The notes under the pieces: generated by a model
Told to the model about the DNA's origin: nothing
Seen by the model: only the letters and a program-made list of their open reading frames with translations
Databases searched by the model: none
Program-made: the position numbers and the translations under genes
Part shown: piece by piece, positions 8,200 through 16,628 of the stretch
Layout: each line of letters starts with the position of its first letter
Position numbering within the stretch: position 1 is the stretch's first letter
DNA from: Bradyrhizobiaceae bacterium
GTDB taxonomy: Bacteria > Pseudomonadota > Alphaproteobacteria > Rhizobiales > Xanthobacteraceae
Assembly (NCBI GenBank): GCA_947481635.1
Contig: CANKHJ010000006.1
Coordinates: 1-58,574 of the forward strand
DNA length: 58,574 bases
Reading direction: 5' to 3'

Positions 8200-9888
8200 T
8201 CACGCGACCTTGAGTTCGATTCCATAAAGCTTGGCGGCCGCTTCCGGCGACACCAGGCCGGATACCACGTCCTCACGCAGTTCGTCACGGTTGCGCTTGG
8301 CCGGATCCCCATAGCCGCCGCCGCCCGCCGTCTCGAAGGTGACGCGATCGCCGGCATCGAGGTCGAGCTCGGTGCCCTTCTTGACGTCCTGCTTGCGGCC
8401 GTCGACGCGATGGATGACCGCGGTGTTCACCTTGCCGTCCTTGCCGCCATGCAGGCCCCAGGGCGCGTTCAGGGTGCGCTCCAGGTTGATGTTCACCTTG
8501 CATTTCTGCAGGCAGCGATAGGTCAGTACCACGCCGAGGCCGCCGCGATGCTCGCCGGCGCCGCCTGAGTCGGGCAGCAGCCCGAACTCCTCGATCACCA
8601 TCGGATACTTGATTTCCTGCAGCTCGATCGGCGAATTGCGCACGTCGCCCTGGCAGATCGAGACCGAGGCCGACTCACCGTCCTCATGCGGACGCCCACC
8701 CCAGCCACCACCGAAGATGTTCATGAGGAGGAAGCGCGAGCCGTCTTCCTTGAAGCCGTAGAACGAGCAGCCGCCCATGTCGCCCTTATGCGCGGCCGGG
8801 ATCATGTGCGGGATCGCGGGCGCCAGCGCTTTGAGGATGGTGTCGATCACCGTCGGCAACGCGATGCTCCACAGGCCGAGCGCGGCCGGCGGCTTGGCGC
8901 TCAGCATCGTGCCTTCGGGAAGGATCACTTCGAGCGGGCGGAAACAGCCTTCGTTGACGTCGAGCTCCGGCGAGGTGATCGCCTTGAACGCAACACGCGC
9001 GGCAGCGATTCCGCCGGAGCGGCCGGAATTGATCGGCCCCTGCACCTGCGGATTCATTTCGGAGAAATCGACGGTGAACTTGCCGCCCTTGATGATCACC
9101 TTGACCTTGATCCGCAGGCGCTTGTCGAGATTGCGGCCGTCATTGTCGAGGAAGCTCTCGGCCTCGTATTCACCGTCCGGGATCTTCTCGACCACCGCGG
9201 CGGCGGACCGGTCCGACTGGTCCCAGACCTCGTCGATGCAGCTCTCCACCACCGGCTGGGTGTAACGCGCCAGCAATTCGGCATAGCGGCGCGCGCCAAG
9301 CTGGCAGGATGCGATCTGCGCCCGCATGTCGCCAAGGCTGGCCTCGGGATAGCGCACGTTGTCGTTGATGATCTGCCACAAAGTCTCGTTACGCTTGCCG
9401 GCTTCGTAAATCTTCAGCGATCGGATCTGCAGGCCTTCGTGGAAAATCTCGGTGGTCGCGACCGAACCAAAACCCTGGCGCAGCCCGCCGATATCGACCC
9501 AATGCGCGCGGTTGGCGGCAAAGCCGACCAGTTCGCCCTCATGGAAACACGGCGCGTAGATCACCATGTTGTTGAGATGCTGGCCGCAGACACCGCCATG
9601 ATTCATCGCCAGCACGTCGCCCGGCGCAAAACCCTTGGTGCCGTAGCGCTTGATCCCGTCCTCGACCGCGACGCCGAGATCGGCGAGGAAGATCGGTAAC
9701 CCGCCGCGATTCTGCGAGATCATCCGCCCCTTGGTATCGATCAGGCCGCAGCAGAAATCGCGCACCTCGTAGATCATCATATTATAGGCAGCGCGCATCA
9801 GCGCGTTGGCCATCTCGTCGCCGTAAGCGACGATGGCATTGCGCACCACCTCGACGGTGATCGGATGGGGTTTGTTACGGTCGCTCAT
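8200..9888 (-). CDS. hyuB: Hydantoinase B / oxoprolinase family protein
   Basis: A 562-residue HyuB-type subunit, matching the family's usual length. It opens with 'ITVEVVRNAIVAYGDEMANAL', has 'PGDVLAMNHGGVCGQHLNNM' and 'ANRAHWVDIGG' in the middle, and ends with the Gly-rich 'TAGGGGYGDPAKRN'. Together with HyuA it should form an ATP-dependent cyclic-amide hydrolase (N-methylhydantoinase, 5-oxoprolinase, acetone carboxylase-related superfamily). Its start overlaps the hyuA stop by 4 bases, so translation is coupled. The substrate is not fixed by sequence. Confidence 0.93.
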   Translation of the reverse strand: MSDRNKPHPITVEVVRNAIVAYGDEMANALMRAAYNMMIYEVRDFCCGLIDTKGRMISQNRGGLPIFLADLGVAVEDGIKRYGTKGFAPGDVLAMNHGGVCGQHLNNMVIYAPCFHEGELVGFAANRAHWVDIGGLRQGFGSVATTEIFHEGLQIRSLKIYEAGKRNETLWQIINDNVRYPEASLGDMRAQIASCQLGARRYAELLARYTQPVVESCIDEVWDQSDRSAAAVVEKIPDGEYEAESFLDNDGRNLDKRLRIKVKVIIKGGKFTVDFSEMNPQVQGPINSGRSGGIAAARVAFKAITSPELDVNEGCFRPLEVILPEGTMLSAKPPAALGLWSIALPTVIDTILKALAPAIPHMIPAAHKGDMGGCSFYGFKEDGSRFLLMNIFGGGWGGRPHEDGESASVSICQGDVRNSPIELQEIKYPMVIEEFGLLPDSGGAGEHRGGLGVVLTYRCLQKCKVNINLERTLNAPWGLHGGKDGKVNTAVIHRVDGRKQDVKKGTELDLDAGDRVTFETAGGGGYGDPAKRNRDELREDVVSGLVSPEAAAKLYGIELKVA

Positions 9889-11951
9889 GATGCGCTCCCG
9901 ACGTCGATCTTGATCAGCAGATGCCCGGCTTCAGTAACGGTCGCGACGTCGCCCGGCGGGATCAGCGTCGTCGAATTCGGCTCTTCGATCACGGCAGGAC
10001 CTTCAATGACGGTGCCGGCCGGCAAAGCCGGGCGCCACACCACCTTGGCCTTGAGCGGCTTCGCGGCATCGTCGAACACCACTTCGCGCTCGCCGTCCTC
10101 GCGGTTGGCTTCCTCCGGCACCCATTTCTCCAGCAGCCAGCGCTCCGCCAGCGTGTCCTCGCGCGGCGAGGTCACGACCAGGCGCACGTTGACGATCTCC
10201 ATCGATTCATCAGGGGCCGACTGGCCGTAGCGGCGGTCATGCTCCTTGTCGAAGGCAGCGCGCACCGCATCGAAATCGCGGATCAGGTCAGCCGGGGAGC
10301 GCACCGCGATCGGGATTGCGTGCTCCTGTCCGACATAACGCAAATCGGCATAGAAGCGGAAATCACCTTTGGCTTGCGCGATGCCGTCGCGTTCGAGCTG
10401 CTCGCGCCCGGCTTCCAACAGTTCGCCGAAAATGCGTTCGACCTCGGCCACATCGAGCGCGCCGATGCGGCCGATCAGCGTGCGCACGAAATCCTGCCGC
10501 CACGAGGCCATCAGCATGCCGAGCGCCGAGAAGGTGCCGGGCAGCTTCGGGATCAGCACCTGCGGCACGAAAATCTCGCGCGCGATGGCGCAGGCATGCA
10601 GCGGACCGCCGCCGCCGAACGCGATCATCGTCGTGTCGCGCGGATCGACGCCCTTGTTGACCGACACCGCGCGTACCGCGAGCGACATCGAGGAATCGGC
10701 GATCTTGATGATGCCGAGCGCGGCCTCGCGCACCGACAGGCCGAGCGGCTTGCCGAGCTTGTCCACCATCGCCCGCTCCGCCGCGGGAATATCGAGCTTC
10801 ATCGCCCCGGAGAGGAAGCGCTGGGCGTTGAGCCGGCCGAGGATCAGATTGGCGTCGGTCACGACCGGCGAGTCGTTGCCCTTGCCGTAACAGGCGGGAC
10901 CCGGATCGGCGCCCGCGCTCTGCGGGCCGACATGGATGCCGCCATTCGGATCGACCCAGGCGATCGAGCCGCCGCCCGCGCCGATCTCGACGATATCGAC
11001 CACCGGCAACTGCATCGGCTGGCCGTCAGCCGCATGGCCGATGACATAGCCTTCCTCGATCGCCGGCCCACCGTTGGTGATCAGGCTGGTCTTTGCGGTG
11101 GTGCCGCCCATGTCGAAGCCGATGCATTGCTCCAGCCCCATCTCCTTGGCGAGCCGCCCGGCGCCGATCATGCCGGCGACCGGGCCGGATTCCATCATCG
11201 CGACCGGCTGGTCCTGCGCGAGGCCGATCGACATCACGCCGCCATTCGAGCGCATGATGTGGATCTGGCCTGGGAATTTCTCGGCGCGCAGATAGCCTTC
11301 CAGCTTGAGCAGATAGCCGCGGACGCGCGGGCCGACAAAGGCGTTGAGCGCCGTGGTCGAGGTGCGCTCATATTCGCGATACTCGCGCAGGATCTCGTGC
11401 GACAGCGTGATGAACAGGTCGGGCCGCGCCTTGCGCAGGATTTCGCCGATGCGCCGCTCATGCGCCGGATTGGCATAGGCATGCATCAGGCACACCGCGA
11501 CCGCCTCGATGCCGAGCGTCTTGAATTCAGCGAGCAGCGCCACGACCGCGGCCTCGTCCAGCGGTGTCAGCACGTCGCCGTGCGGGCCGACGCGCTCCGG
11601 CACCTCGAAGGTCAGTTCGCGCGCGATCAGCGGCTTCGGCCGATGGAAGAACAGATTGAACGCCTCGATCCGATTGCCGCGGCCGATGGCGTAGACGTCG
11701 CGGAAGCCCTTGGTGGTGATCAGCGCGGTCCTGGCACCCTTGCGCTCCAGCACCGTGTTGATCGCGATGGTCGAGCCATGCAGCACCTCGGAGAGACCCG
11801 GCATGTCGCAATGCGCCAGTTCGAGGCTGGTCGCGACGCCGCGCGTCGGATCGGCCGGGACCGTCGAGGTCTTAGAGGTGACGATGCGACCATCCACGCA
11901 ACCCACGAGGTCGGTGAAGGTGCCGCCGATGTCGATACCAACGATGTTCAT
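9885..11951 (-). CDS. hyuA: Hydantoinase A / oxoprolinase family protein
   Basis: A 688-residue HyuA subunit with the N-terminal phosphate-binding motif 'GIDIGGTFTDLVG' and the second actin/ASKHA-like motif 'GFDMGGTTAKTSL', followed by 'VDIVEIGAGGGSIAWVD'. It is expected to bind ATP and, with HyuB, open a cyclic amide such as a hydantoin or oxoproline in the cytoplasm. It begins 48 bases after the second permease gene of the same operon, which suggests that the importer brings in the ring compound. Length is standard, and no break is seen. Confidence 0.94.
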   Translation of the reverse strand: MNIVGIDIGGTFTDLVGCVDGRIVTSKTSTVPADPTRGVATSLELAHCDMPGLSEVLHGSTIAINTVLERKGARTALITTKGFRDVYAIGRGNRIEAFNLFFHRPKPLIARELTFEVPERVGPHGDVLTPLDEAAVVALLAEFKTLGIEAVAVCLMHAYANPAHERRIGEILRKARPDLFITLSHEILREYREYERTSTTALNAFVGPRVRGYLLKLEGYLRAEKFPGQIHIMRSNGGVMSIGLAQDQPVAMMESGPVAGMIGAGRLAKEMGLEQCIGFDMGGTTAKTSLITNGGPAIEEGYVIGHAADGQPMQLPVVDIVEIGAGGGSIAWVDPNGGIHVGPQSAGADPGPACYGKGNDSPVVTDANLILGRLNAQRFLSGAMKLDIPAAERAMVDKLGKPLGLSVREAALGIIKIADSSMSLAVRAVSVNKGVDPRDTTMIAFGGGGPLHACAIAREIFVPQVLIPKLPGTFSALGMLMASWRQDFVRTLIGRIGALDVAEVERIFGELLEAGREQLERDGIAQAKGDFRFYADLRYVGQEHAIPIAVRSPADLIRDFDAVRAAFDKEHDRRYGQSAPDESMEIVNVRLVVTSPREDTLAERWLLEKWVPEEANREDGEREVVFDDAAKPLKAKVVWRPALPAGTVIEGPAVIEEPNSTTLIPPGDVATVTEAGHLLIKIDVGSAS

Positions 11952-11999
11952 GCTGCTCCGGGGACTCTTGACTCGGTCGTGAGGTGGCGCTTGGAACGC

Positions 12000-12812
12000 C
12001 TAGTTCCGCCAGCGTGTGAAGCGCCGTTCGGCGATGCGAACCAGTTCGTTCAACAGAATGGCCATCACAGCCAGCACGGCGATCAGGGCGAAGAGCGGCG
12101 CGGGATCGAAGGTCTCGGCATAGAGCTTGGTCCAATAGCCGATGCCACCGGTGGACACATACAGTTCCGCCAGGATCACCCCGAGCAGGGTCAGCGTCAT
12201 GCCGAGCCGCAGGCCTGCGAACAGGCTCGGCACCATGTGCGGGAAATAGACATGGCGCGCGAGATCGAAATTCGATGCGCCCATCGAGGACGCGCTGCGC
12301 AGATACAGTGCGTTGACGTTGCGCATGCCGGCGACGACGTTGACGATGATCGGAAAGATGCCATGACTGACGCCGAAGGCGATCTTGCAGGCTGGGCCGA
12401 TGCCGAAGGTCAGCACGAACAGCGGCAACAGGATCACCTGCGGAATGGCATAGAGCAGGATCACGATCGGATAGAAGCTGCGCCGTCCGAAATTGCTCCA
12501 GCCGACCGACAGGCCGACAACCAGGCCGATGATGATTGCCATGACGTAGGCAACCAGGACCTCGGTGAAGGCCTGGTAGATCGCGCCCCGGATGCGCGGA
12601 TCGACCAGGATCTCGTCGAACAGCGCATAGACGATCGCGCTCGGCGGGCTGAACAGCCGCGGGTTGCCGATGAAGCGCGCATAGATCTCGAAGGCGACGA
12701 CCAGACCCAGCAGCACCAGGCGGCGAGTCCAGATCACCTTGGCGCGTCGGCTCATCCCGCCAATGAAAGACGGTGTGGATGCGGCGGGAACGCGGGCTGC
12801 GGCGACGGTCAC
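12000..12812 (-). CDS. ABC transporter permease (SsuC/TauC type)
   Basis: A 270-residue integral membrane protein with about six hydrophobic segments and the EAA loop region near 'YLRSASSMGASNFDLARHVYFPHMVPSLFAG' (given by position: about residues 165-195). It starts with GTG at 12812, one base after the previous permease stop. Two different permeases in tandem indicate a heterodimeric channel. The neighbouring ATPase and receptor are of the nitrate/sulfonate/taurine/pyrimidine-precursor class, so the load is probably a small organic nitrogen or sulfur compound. Confidence 0.9.
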   Translation of the reverse strand: MTVAAARVPAASTPSFIGGMSRRAKVIWTRRLVLLGLVVAFEIYARFIGNPRLFSPPSAIVYALFDEILVDPRIRGAIYQAFTEVLVAYVMAIIIGLVVGLSVGWSNFGRRSFYPIVILLYAIPQVILLPLFVLTFGIGPACKIAFGVSHGIFPIIVNVVAGMRNVNALYLRSASSMGASNFDLARHVYFPHMVPSLFAGLRLGMTLTLLGVILAELYVSTGGIGYWTKLYAETFDPAPLFALIAVLAVMAILLNELVRIAERRFTRWRN

Positions 12813-12813
12813 G

Positions 12814-13569
12814 TCAATACTCCCGCCGGCGGTTCTCGATCGCCGAGACGATGAAATTGAGCGACACCGCCGTGATGATCACGAACACGATCCAGGCATA
12901 CATCCGCGCCGGCTCCATCAGTTCGGCGGCGAGCGAGATCGCCTTGCCGACGCCGGCGGCCGACGACAGCGTCTCGCCGCCCAGCACCGATGCGAAAGAG
13001 ATGAAGAAGCTCACCCGCAGACCGGTCAGGATCACCGGGAAAGCGGCGGGGAACAGCACGTGGCGGAATGTATCGAAGGACGAGGCGCCCATCGATTTCG
13101 CGGCGCGCAGGTAGCGTTCGTCGACCGAGTTGAGGCCCGCAATGGTGATCAGCGCGACCGGAAAGAAGCCATAGGTCGCGGCATAGGCGACCTTGGACGC
13201 CGGCCCGATGCCGAAGAACAGGATGAACACCGGGAACAACAGCGTCAGCGGAATCGCGAAGGTGCTGGCGATCAGTGGCTCCATCACCGCGGTCCAATGG
13301 CGTGAGCGGGTCACCAGATAGGCAACCAGGAGACCCGCAACCACCGCGATGATCCAGGCCTGTGCGATCGTGAACAGCGTCACGCGCACCGCGGACCAGA
13401 ATTGCCCGGTCTGCACCAGGCGCATGAAGGTCGCGTAGACGATATCCATCGGCGGCAGGAATAACGGTGTGACGGCGCCGGTCTTGGTCAGCCCGTACCA
13501 GACGCCGGCCATGATCGCGAGGAAGGCGACCTGGATCGAGCGGGTGGTGAAGTTGGCCTGGTCGTTCAT
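12814..13569 (-). CDS. ABC transporter permease (SsuC/TauC type)
   Basis: A 251-residue permease with a transmembrane N-terminus ('FLAIMAGVWYGLTKTGAV') and an EAA-like loop around 'YLRAAKSMGASSFDTFRHV'. The 'YLR.A.SMGAS.FD..RHV' core matches the second permease, showing that the two arose by duplication. Start is ATG 13569, 13 bases after the ATPase stop. It forms the membrane channel with the 12000-12812 product. Confidence 0.9.
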   Translation of the reverse strand: MNDQANFTTRSIQVAFLAIMAGVWYGLTKTGAVTPLFLPPMDIVYATFMRLVQTGQFWSAVRVTLFTIAQAWIIAVVAGLLVAYLVTRSRHWTAVMEPLIASTFAIPLTLLFPVFILFFGIGPASKVAYAATYGFFPVALITIAGLNSVDERYLRAAKSMGASSFDTFRHVLFPAAFPVILTGLRVSFFISFASVLGGETLSSAAGVGKAISLAAELMEPARMYAWIVFVIITAVSLNFIVSAIENRRREY

Positions 13570-13582
13570 CGTTGGACCGCGT

Positions 13583-14437
13583 TCATGCGTGCGCCGCCTC
13601 GGCTTCGCGCGCGAGCGCGATGGCCTGGCGGACCTCGTCGCGCAGCAGCGCGTAGGCTTGATTGCGCAACTCGCTGAATTTCGGCGTCAGCATGAAATCG
13701 GGCGAGCGGGGATGCGGCTCGTCCACCTCGATGATCGACTTGATGCGGCCGGGCCGCGCCGTCATCACGAAGATCCGGTCGGACAGGAACACGGCCTCGG
13801 CGAGGCTGTGGGTGACGAACACGATGGTCTTGCCGGTCTTCGCCAGCAGCTCGGAGAGATCCTCGCCCAGCACCATGCGGGTCTGTTCGTCGAGCGCGGC
13901 GAACGGCTCGTCCATCAGGATGATGTCGGTGCCGAGCGCGATGCCGCGCGCGAGATTGACGCGCTGGCGCATGCCGACCGACAACTGGTTCGGATAGTGA
14001 TCGATGAAGGCGCCCATGTTGACGGCTTCGAGCGCCTGCTTGGTGCGCGAAGCCCACTCGGATTTCGCGACATTCTGGAATTTGAACGCGACGTCGAAAT
14101 TCTCGCGGATCGTGTACCAGGGAAACAGCGTACTCTCCTGGAACACGAACGAAATGTCGCGCGGCAACGGGCCTTTCACCGGCTTGTCGCCGACCATCAC
14201 GACGCCGTCGGTCGCCGGGAACAGGCCGCCGACGATGTTGAGCAGGGTCGATTTGCCACAACCGGACGGGCCGAGCAGGCAGACGAACTCGCCCCGCCGC
14301 ACGTCGAGCGACATGTCATCGACCGCAACCACCTCATTCGGGGAGCCGGCGTCGCCGAAGCGCTGCGAGACATTGCGGATGGAGATGGCCACCGGACGGC
14401 CCGCTGCGGCCGCCCGGAAAGGCGTAGACTCACTCAT
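13583..14437 (-). CDS. ABC transporter ATP-binding protein (SsuB/TauB type)
   Basis: A 284-residue ATPase with Walker A 'GPSGCGKST', Q-loop 'FVFQESTLFPW', Walker B 'ILMDEPFAALDE' and H-loop 'VFVTHSLAEAVFLSDR'. The signature reads 'LSVGMRQRV' where LSGGM is usual, a mild change. It starts at ATG 14437, 27 bases after the receptor gene. It drives the two adjoining permeases. Confidence 0.93.
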   Translation of the reverse strand: MSESTPFRAAAAGRPVAISIRNVSQRFGDAGSPNEVVAVDDMSLDVRRGEFVCLLGPSGCGKSTLLNIVGGLFPATDGVVMVGDKPVKGPLPRDISFVFQESTLFPWYTIRENFDVAFKFQNVAKSEWASRTKQALEAVNMGAFIDHYPNQLSVGMRQRVNLARGIALGTDIILMDEPFAALDEQTRMVLGEDLSELLAKTGKTIVFVTHSLAEAVFLSDRIFVMTARPGRIKSIIEVDEPHPRSPDFMLTPKFSELRNQAYALLRDEVRQAIALAREAEAAHA

Positions 14438-14464
14438 ACGTGTTCTCGTTCCTGAAGCGCGATG

Positions 14465-15451
14465 TCACTTGATCGAGACGGGTGCGAAGCCCTTGATATA
14501 CATGTCTTCGATCTTTGGGACGGTATCCAGGATGCCGAGCTCTTTCAGCGACTCGCTGATCAAAACCAAAGCCTTCTGGTCGAACACGCCATCGAACGAC
14601 ATCATGCCCATCTCGATGTCATAGGCATCCCTGATCACGCGATCCGACAGCTTCATGGTGCGGGCGACCGATTTGATCGTCCCTTCCTTGTCGGTCTTCA
14701 TGTAGTCGGCGACCTTGAACCACGCGCGCAGGAAACGCTTCACCAGATCGGGGTTGTTCTTGATCAGGTTGTCATGCGCGAAAATGACGTGGGTGTGGAA
14801 ATGCGGCACGATCTCGCCGAAGGTCATCAGCACAGTGCCCTGGCCGTTGATCTGCATCTCATAGGCCTGCTCGGTGGCGGTCACGTTGGCGGGAAGATCG
14901 CCGGTTTCCATCGCCGCCAGCCGGGTGCGCATGTCGCCCATCGGCACGACTTCGACGCCGTCCGGACCCCAGCCCTTTTCGCTCGAGATCTTGCGCGCCA
15001 GCCAGTCCGTGAGCGAACCGGCGGTGGTGACACCGATACGCTTGCCCTTCAGGTCGTTGATTGTCTTGATGCCGCTATTCTTGCCGACGATCAGCGCCAT
15101 GTTCTCCGGCTTGTTGGCCAGCGCCGCGACGCCGTGGGCCGGAACGCCCTTGATGGCGTAGCCCATGCCCGGCCCTGAGCCGAGGCCGACGTCGATCGAA
15201 CCGGCAGCGAATGCCTGCTGCATGCGCGCATCGCCGGCGAAGGAGACGATCTCCGCGTCAATGCCTTCGCTCTTCCAGATGCCCTGCTCGACGCCGATCT
15301 CGAGGCCTGCGAACGGGAACGAGGTCGTCACCGATTTGGCGATGCGCAGCTTGGTGAGCTGCTGGGCCTGCGTGGGCGCAGCGCCCAGCACGATTGACGC
15401 GCCGGCGATCAATGCCAGCGCCATCAGCGACCGTCTGTTGAAACCATCCAT
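14465..15451 (-). CDS. ABC transporter substrate-binding protein (NMT1/TauA-like)
   Basis: A 328-residue secreted receptor. The start at ATG 15451 is chosen because GGGAGG lies 6 bases upstream; an ATG at 15457 touches that GGGAGG and is less likely. The N-terminus 'MDGFNRRSLMALALIAGAS' begins a Sec signal peptide ending near 'PTQAQQ'. The mature part begins 'LRIAKSVTTSFPFAGLEIGV' and contains 'GKRIGVTTAGSLTDWLARK', as in NMT1/TauA/SsuA-like receptors. It is the first gene of the operon and is divergent from the LysR gene, so its promoter is in 15452-15606. Confidence 0.9.
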   Translation of the reverse strand: MDGFNRRSLMALALIAGASIVLGAAPTQAQQLTKLRIAKSVTTSFPFAGLEIGVEQGIWKSEGIDAEIVSFAGDARMQQAFAAGSIDVGLGSGPGMGYAIKGVPAHGVAALANKPENMALIVGKNSGIKTINDLKGKRIGVTTAGSLTDWLARKISSEKGWGPDGVEVVPMGDMRTRLAAMETGDLPANVTATEQAYEMQINGQGTVLMTFGEIVPHFHTHVIFAHDNLIKNNPDLVKRFLRAWFKVADYMKTDKEGTIKSVARTMKLSDRVIRDAYDIEMGMMSFDGVFDQKALVLISESLKELGILDTVPKIEDMYIKGFAPVSIK

Positions 15452-15596
15452 GATCATCCTCCCAGATGCGGCGATCCGGATCGCCAACCTTTGTCCCGCG
15501 CCGCCGCCCAGCGATGGGCGGGCGCTTGGTTGCGGCCACTTTGGGGCCCTCGAAAACCTGAAAGCAAGGGGTGGGAAGGCGATGGGTCGTATAGTA

Positions 15597-15608
15597 ATAT
15601 AGCTATAT
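15597..15608. promoter_or_regulatory. 12-bp perfect palindrome over the LysR start, candidate operator
   Basis: ATATAGCTATAT is perfectly self-complementary and overlaps the ATG (15607-15609) of the LysR gene, in the 155-bp gap between it and the divergent receptor gene. A GC-rich genome rarely produces such a site by chance. LysR-type regulators bind AT-rich dyads in divergent promoters, so autoregulation is plausible. No Shine-Dalgarno sequence precedes this ATG, so the message could be leaderless. Confidence 0.5.
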
Positions 15609-16548
15609 GCTGAACCTGACCCTGCGCCGCCTGGAAGTGTTCGTCACCGTTGTCGAGGCCGGCGGATTCTCCGCCGCAGCAGGCCGGCTCGGGATCGCGC
15701 AGCCGTCGGTGAGCTCGCATATCCAGGCGCTGGAGGCCAAAGCCGGCGGCTCGCTGTTCGACCGGCCGCGCGGCCGGAAGCCGACCCTGACCGCGCTGGG
15801 CACCTCGTTCCTGGCGCATGCCCGGCTGCTGCTGGCCGAGGCCAATGAGCTCACCGTCAATCTCGATCGCGAGCGCAAGGCGACGCCGGCGCGCATTGAT
15901 TTCGCATGCCAGCGCTCGCTCGCCAATTTCGTGTTCACCTCGGTACTGGCGGATTTCGCACGCCATCATCCGCAGACCGAAGTCGTGGTACGCATCGGCA
16001 TGCAGGAGGATGTGCTCGCGCAAGTCGAGCAAGGCCAGGTCGATCTCGGCTGTCTGCTCAGCAACGAAGAGCTGGCAAACGTCGCCTCGACCATCATCGG
16101 ACGGCAGCAACTGGTGTTCGTCGCATCGCCGCAGCATCCGCTGGCGCAGCGCCAGCAGATCGCACCCGCGGAGCTGCTGGATTGCGCCTTTGTCGGCCCG
16201 CCGCCGAGCTCGCTGTTCGGCCAGGCGCTCAACGCGCTGCTGCGCCAGATCGGCGTCCGTCAGGTGAAGATGGCGTTCCAGGCGACCGAGTATCAGTTCA
16301 TCCGCGAATTGGTGATCGCCGGCGTCGGCATCTCATGCTCCGCGCTGACCAGCGTCCAACGCGACCTGCAAACCGGGACGCTGGTGATCCTGCCGGTGCA
16401 GGCGCCGCCGCTGACCATCGACATCCGCCAGGTTTTCTCGCGCCGGCGCCTGCTGGCCCCCGCGGTGAAGACCTTCGCCGAATATCTGCGCGAGCATTGC
16501 CAGTCGGCGGATATTTTCCACCTGCCCGCCGTTCCAAAAATCGCGTGA
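15607..16548 (+). CDS. LysR-family transcriptional regulator
   Basis: A 313-residue regulator. The winged helix-turn-helix is at residues about 1-60 ('LRRLEVFVTVVEAGGFSAAA', then 'LGIAQPSVSSHIQALE'), followed by the linker helix and a periplasmic-binding-like effector domain from about 90. It is transcribed away from the TauABC-hyuAB-M24 operon and is the obvious candidate to control it, with the inducer probably a transported or hydrolysed compound. The exact start is uncertain because there is no clear ribosome-binding site. Confidence 0.92.
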   Translation: MLNLTLRRLEVFVTVVEAGGFSAAAGRLGIAQPSVSSHIQALEAKAGGSLFDRPRGRKPTLTALGTSFLAHARLLLAEANELTVNLDRERKATPARIDFACQRSLANFVFTSVLADFARHHPQTEVVVRIGMQEDVLAQVEQGQVDLGCLLSNEELANVASTIIGRQQLVFVASPQHPLAQRQQIAPAELLDCAFVGPPPSSLFGQALNALLRQIGVRQVKMAFQATEYQFIRELVIAGVGISCSALTSVQRDLQTGTLVILPVQAPPLTIDIRQVFSRRRLLAPAVKTFAEYLREHCQSADIFHLPAVPKIA

Positions 16549-16628
16549 TGGATTGCCCACCGATTGCATGACAGCGGCCGAGGCGGCAGAGTGCGCGCCC
16601 TAGAAAGCGCCATGCCGGGAGGCCGCCG

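Noticed and set aside
9921-12854. 977-residue plus-strand open frame
   Set aside because: It is the antisense of hyuA and the permease gene. Its composition (Arg, His, Asp, Ala, Gly) is typical of a shadow frame in GC-rich DNA, and it has no domain.
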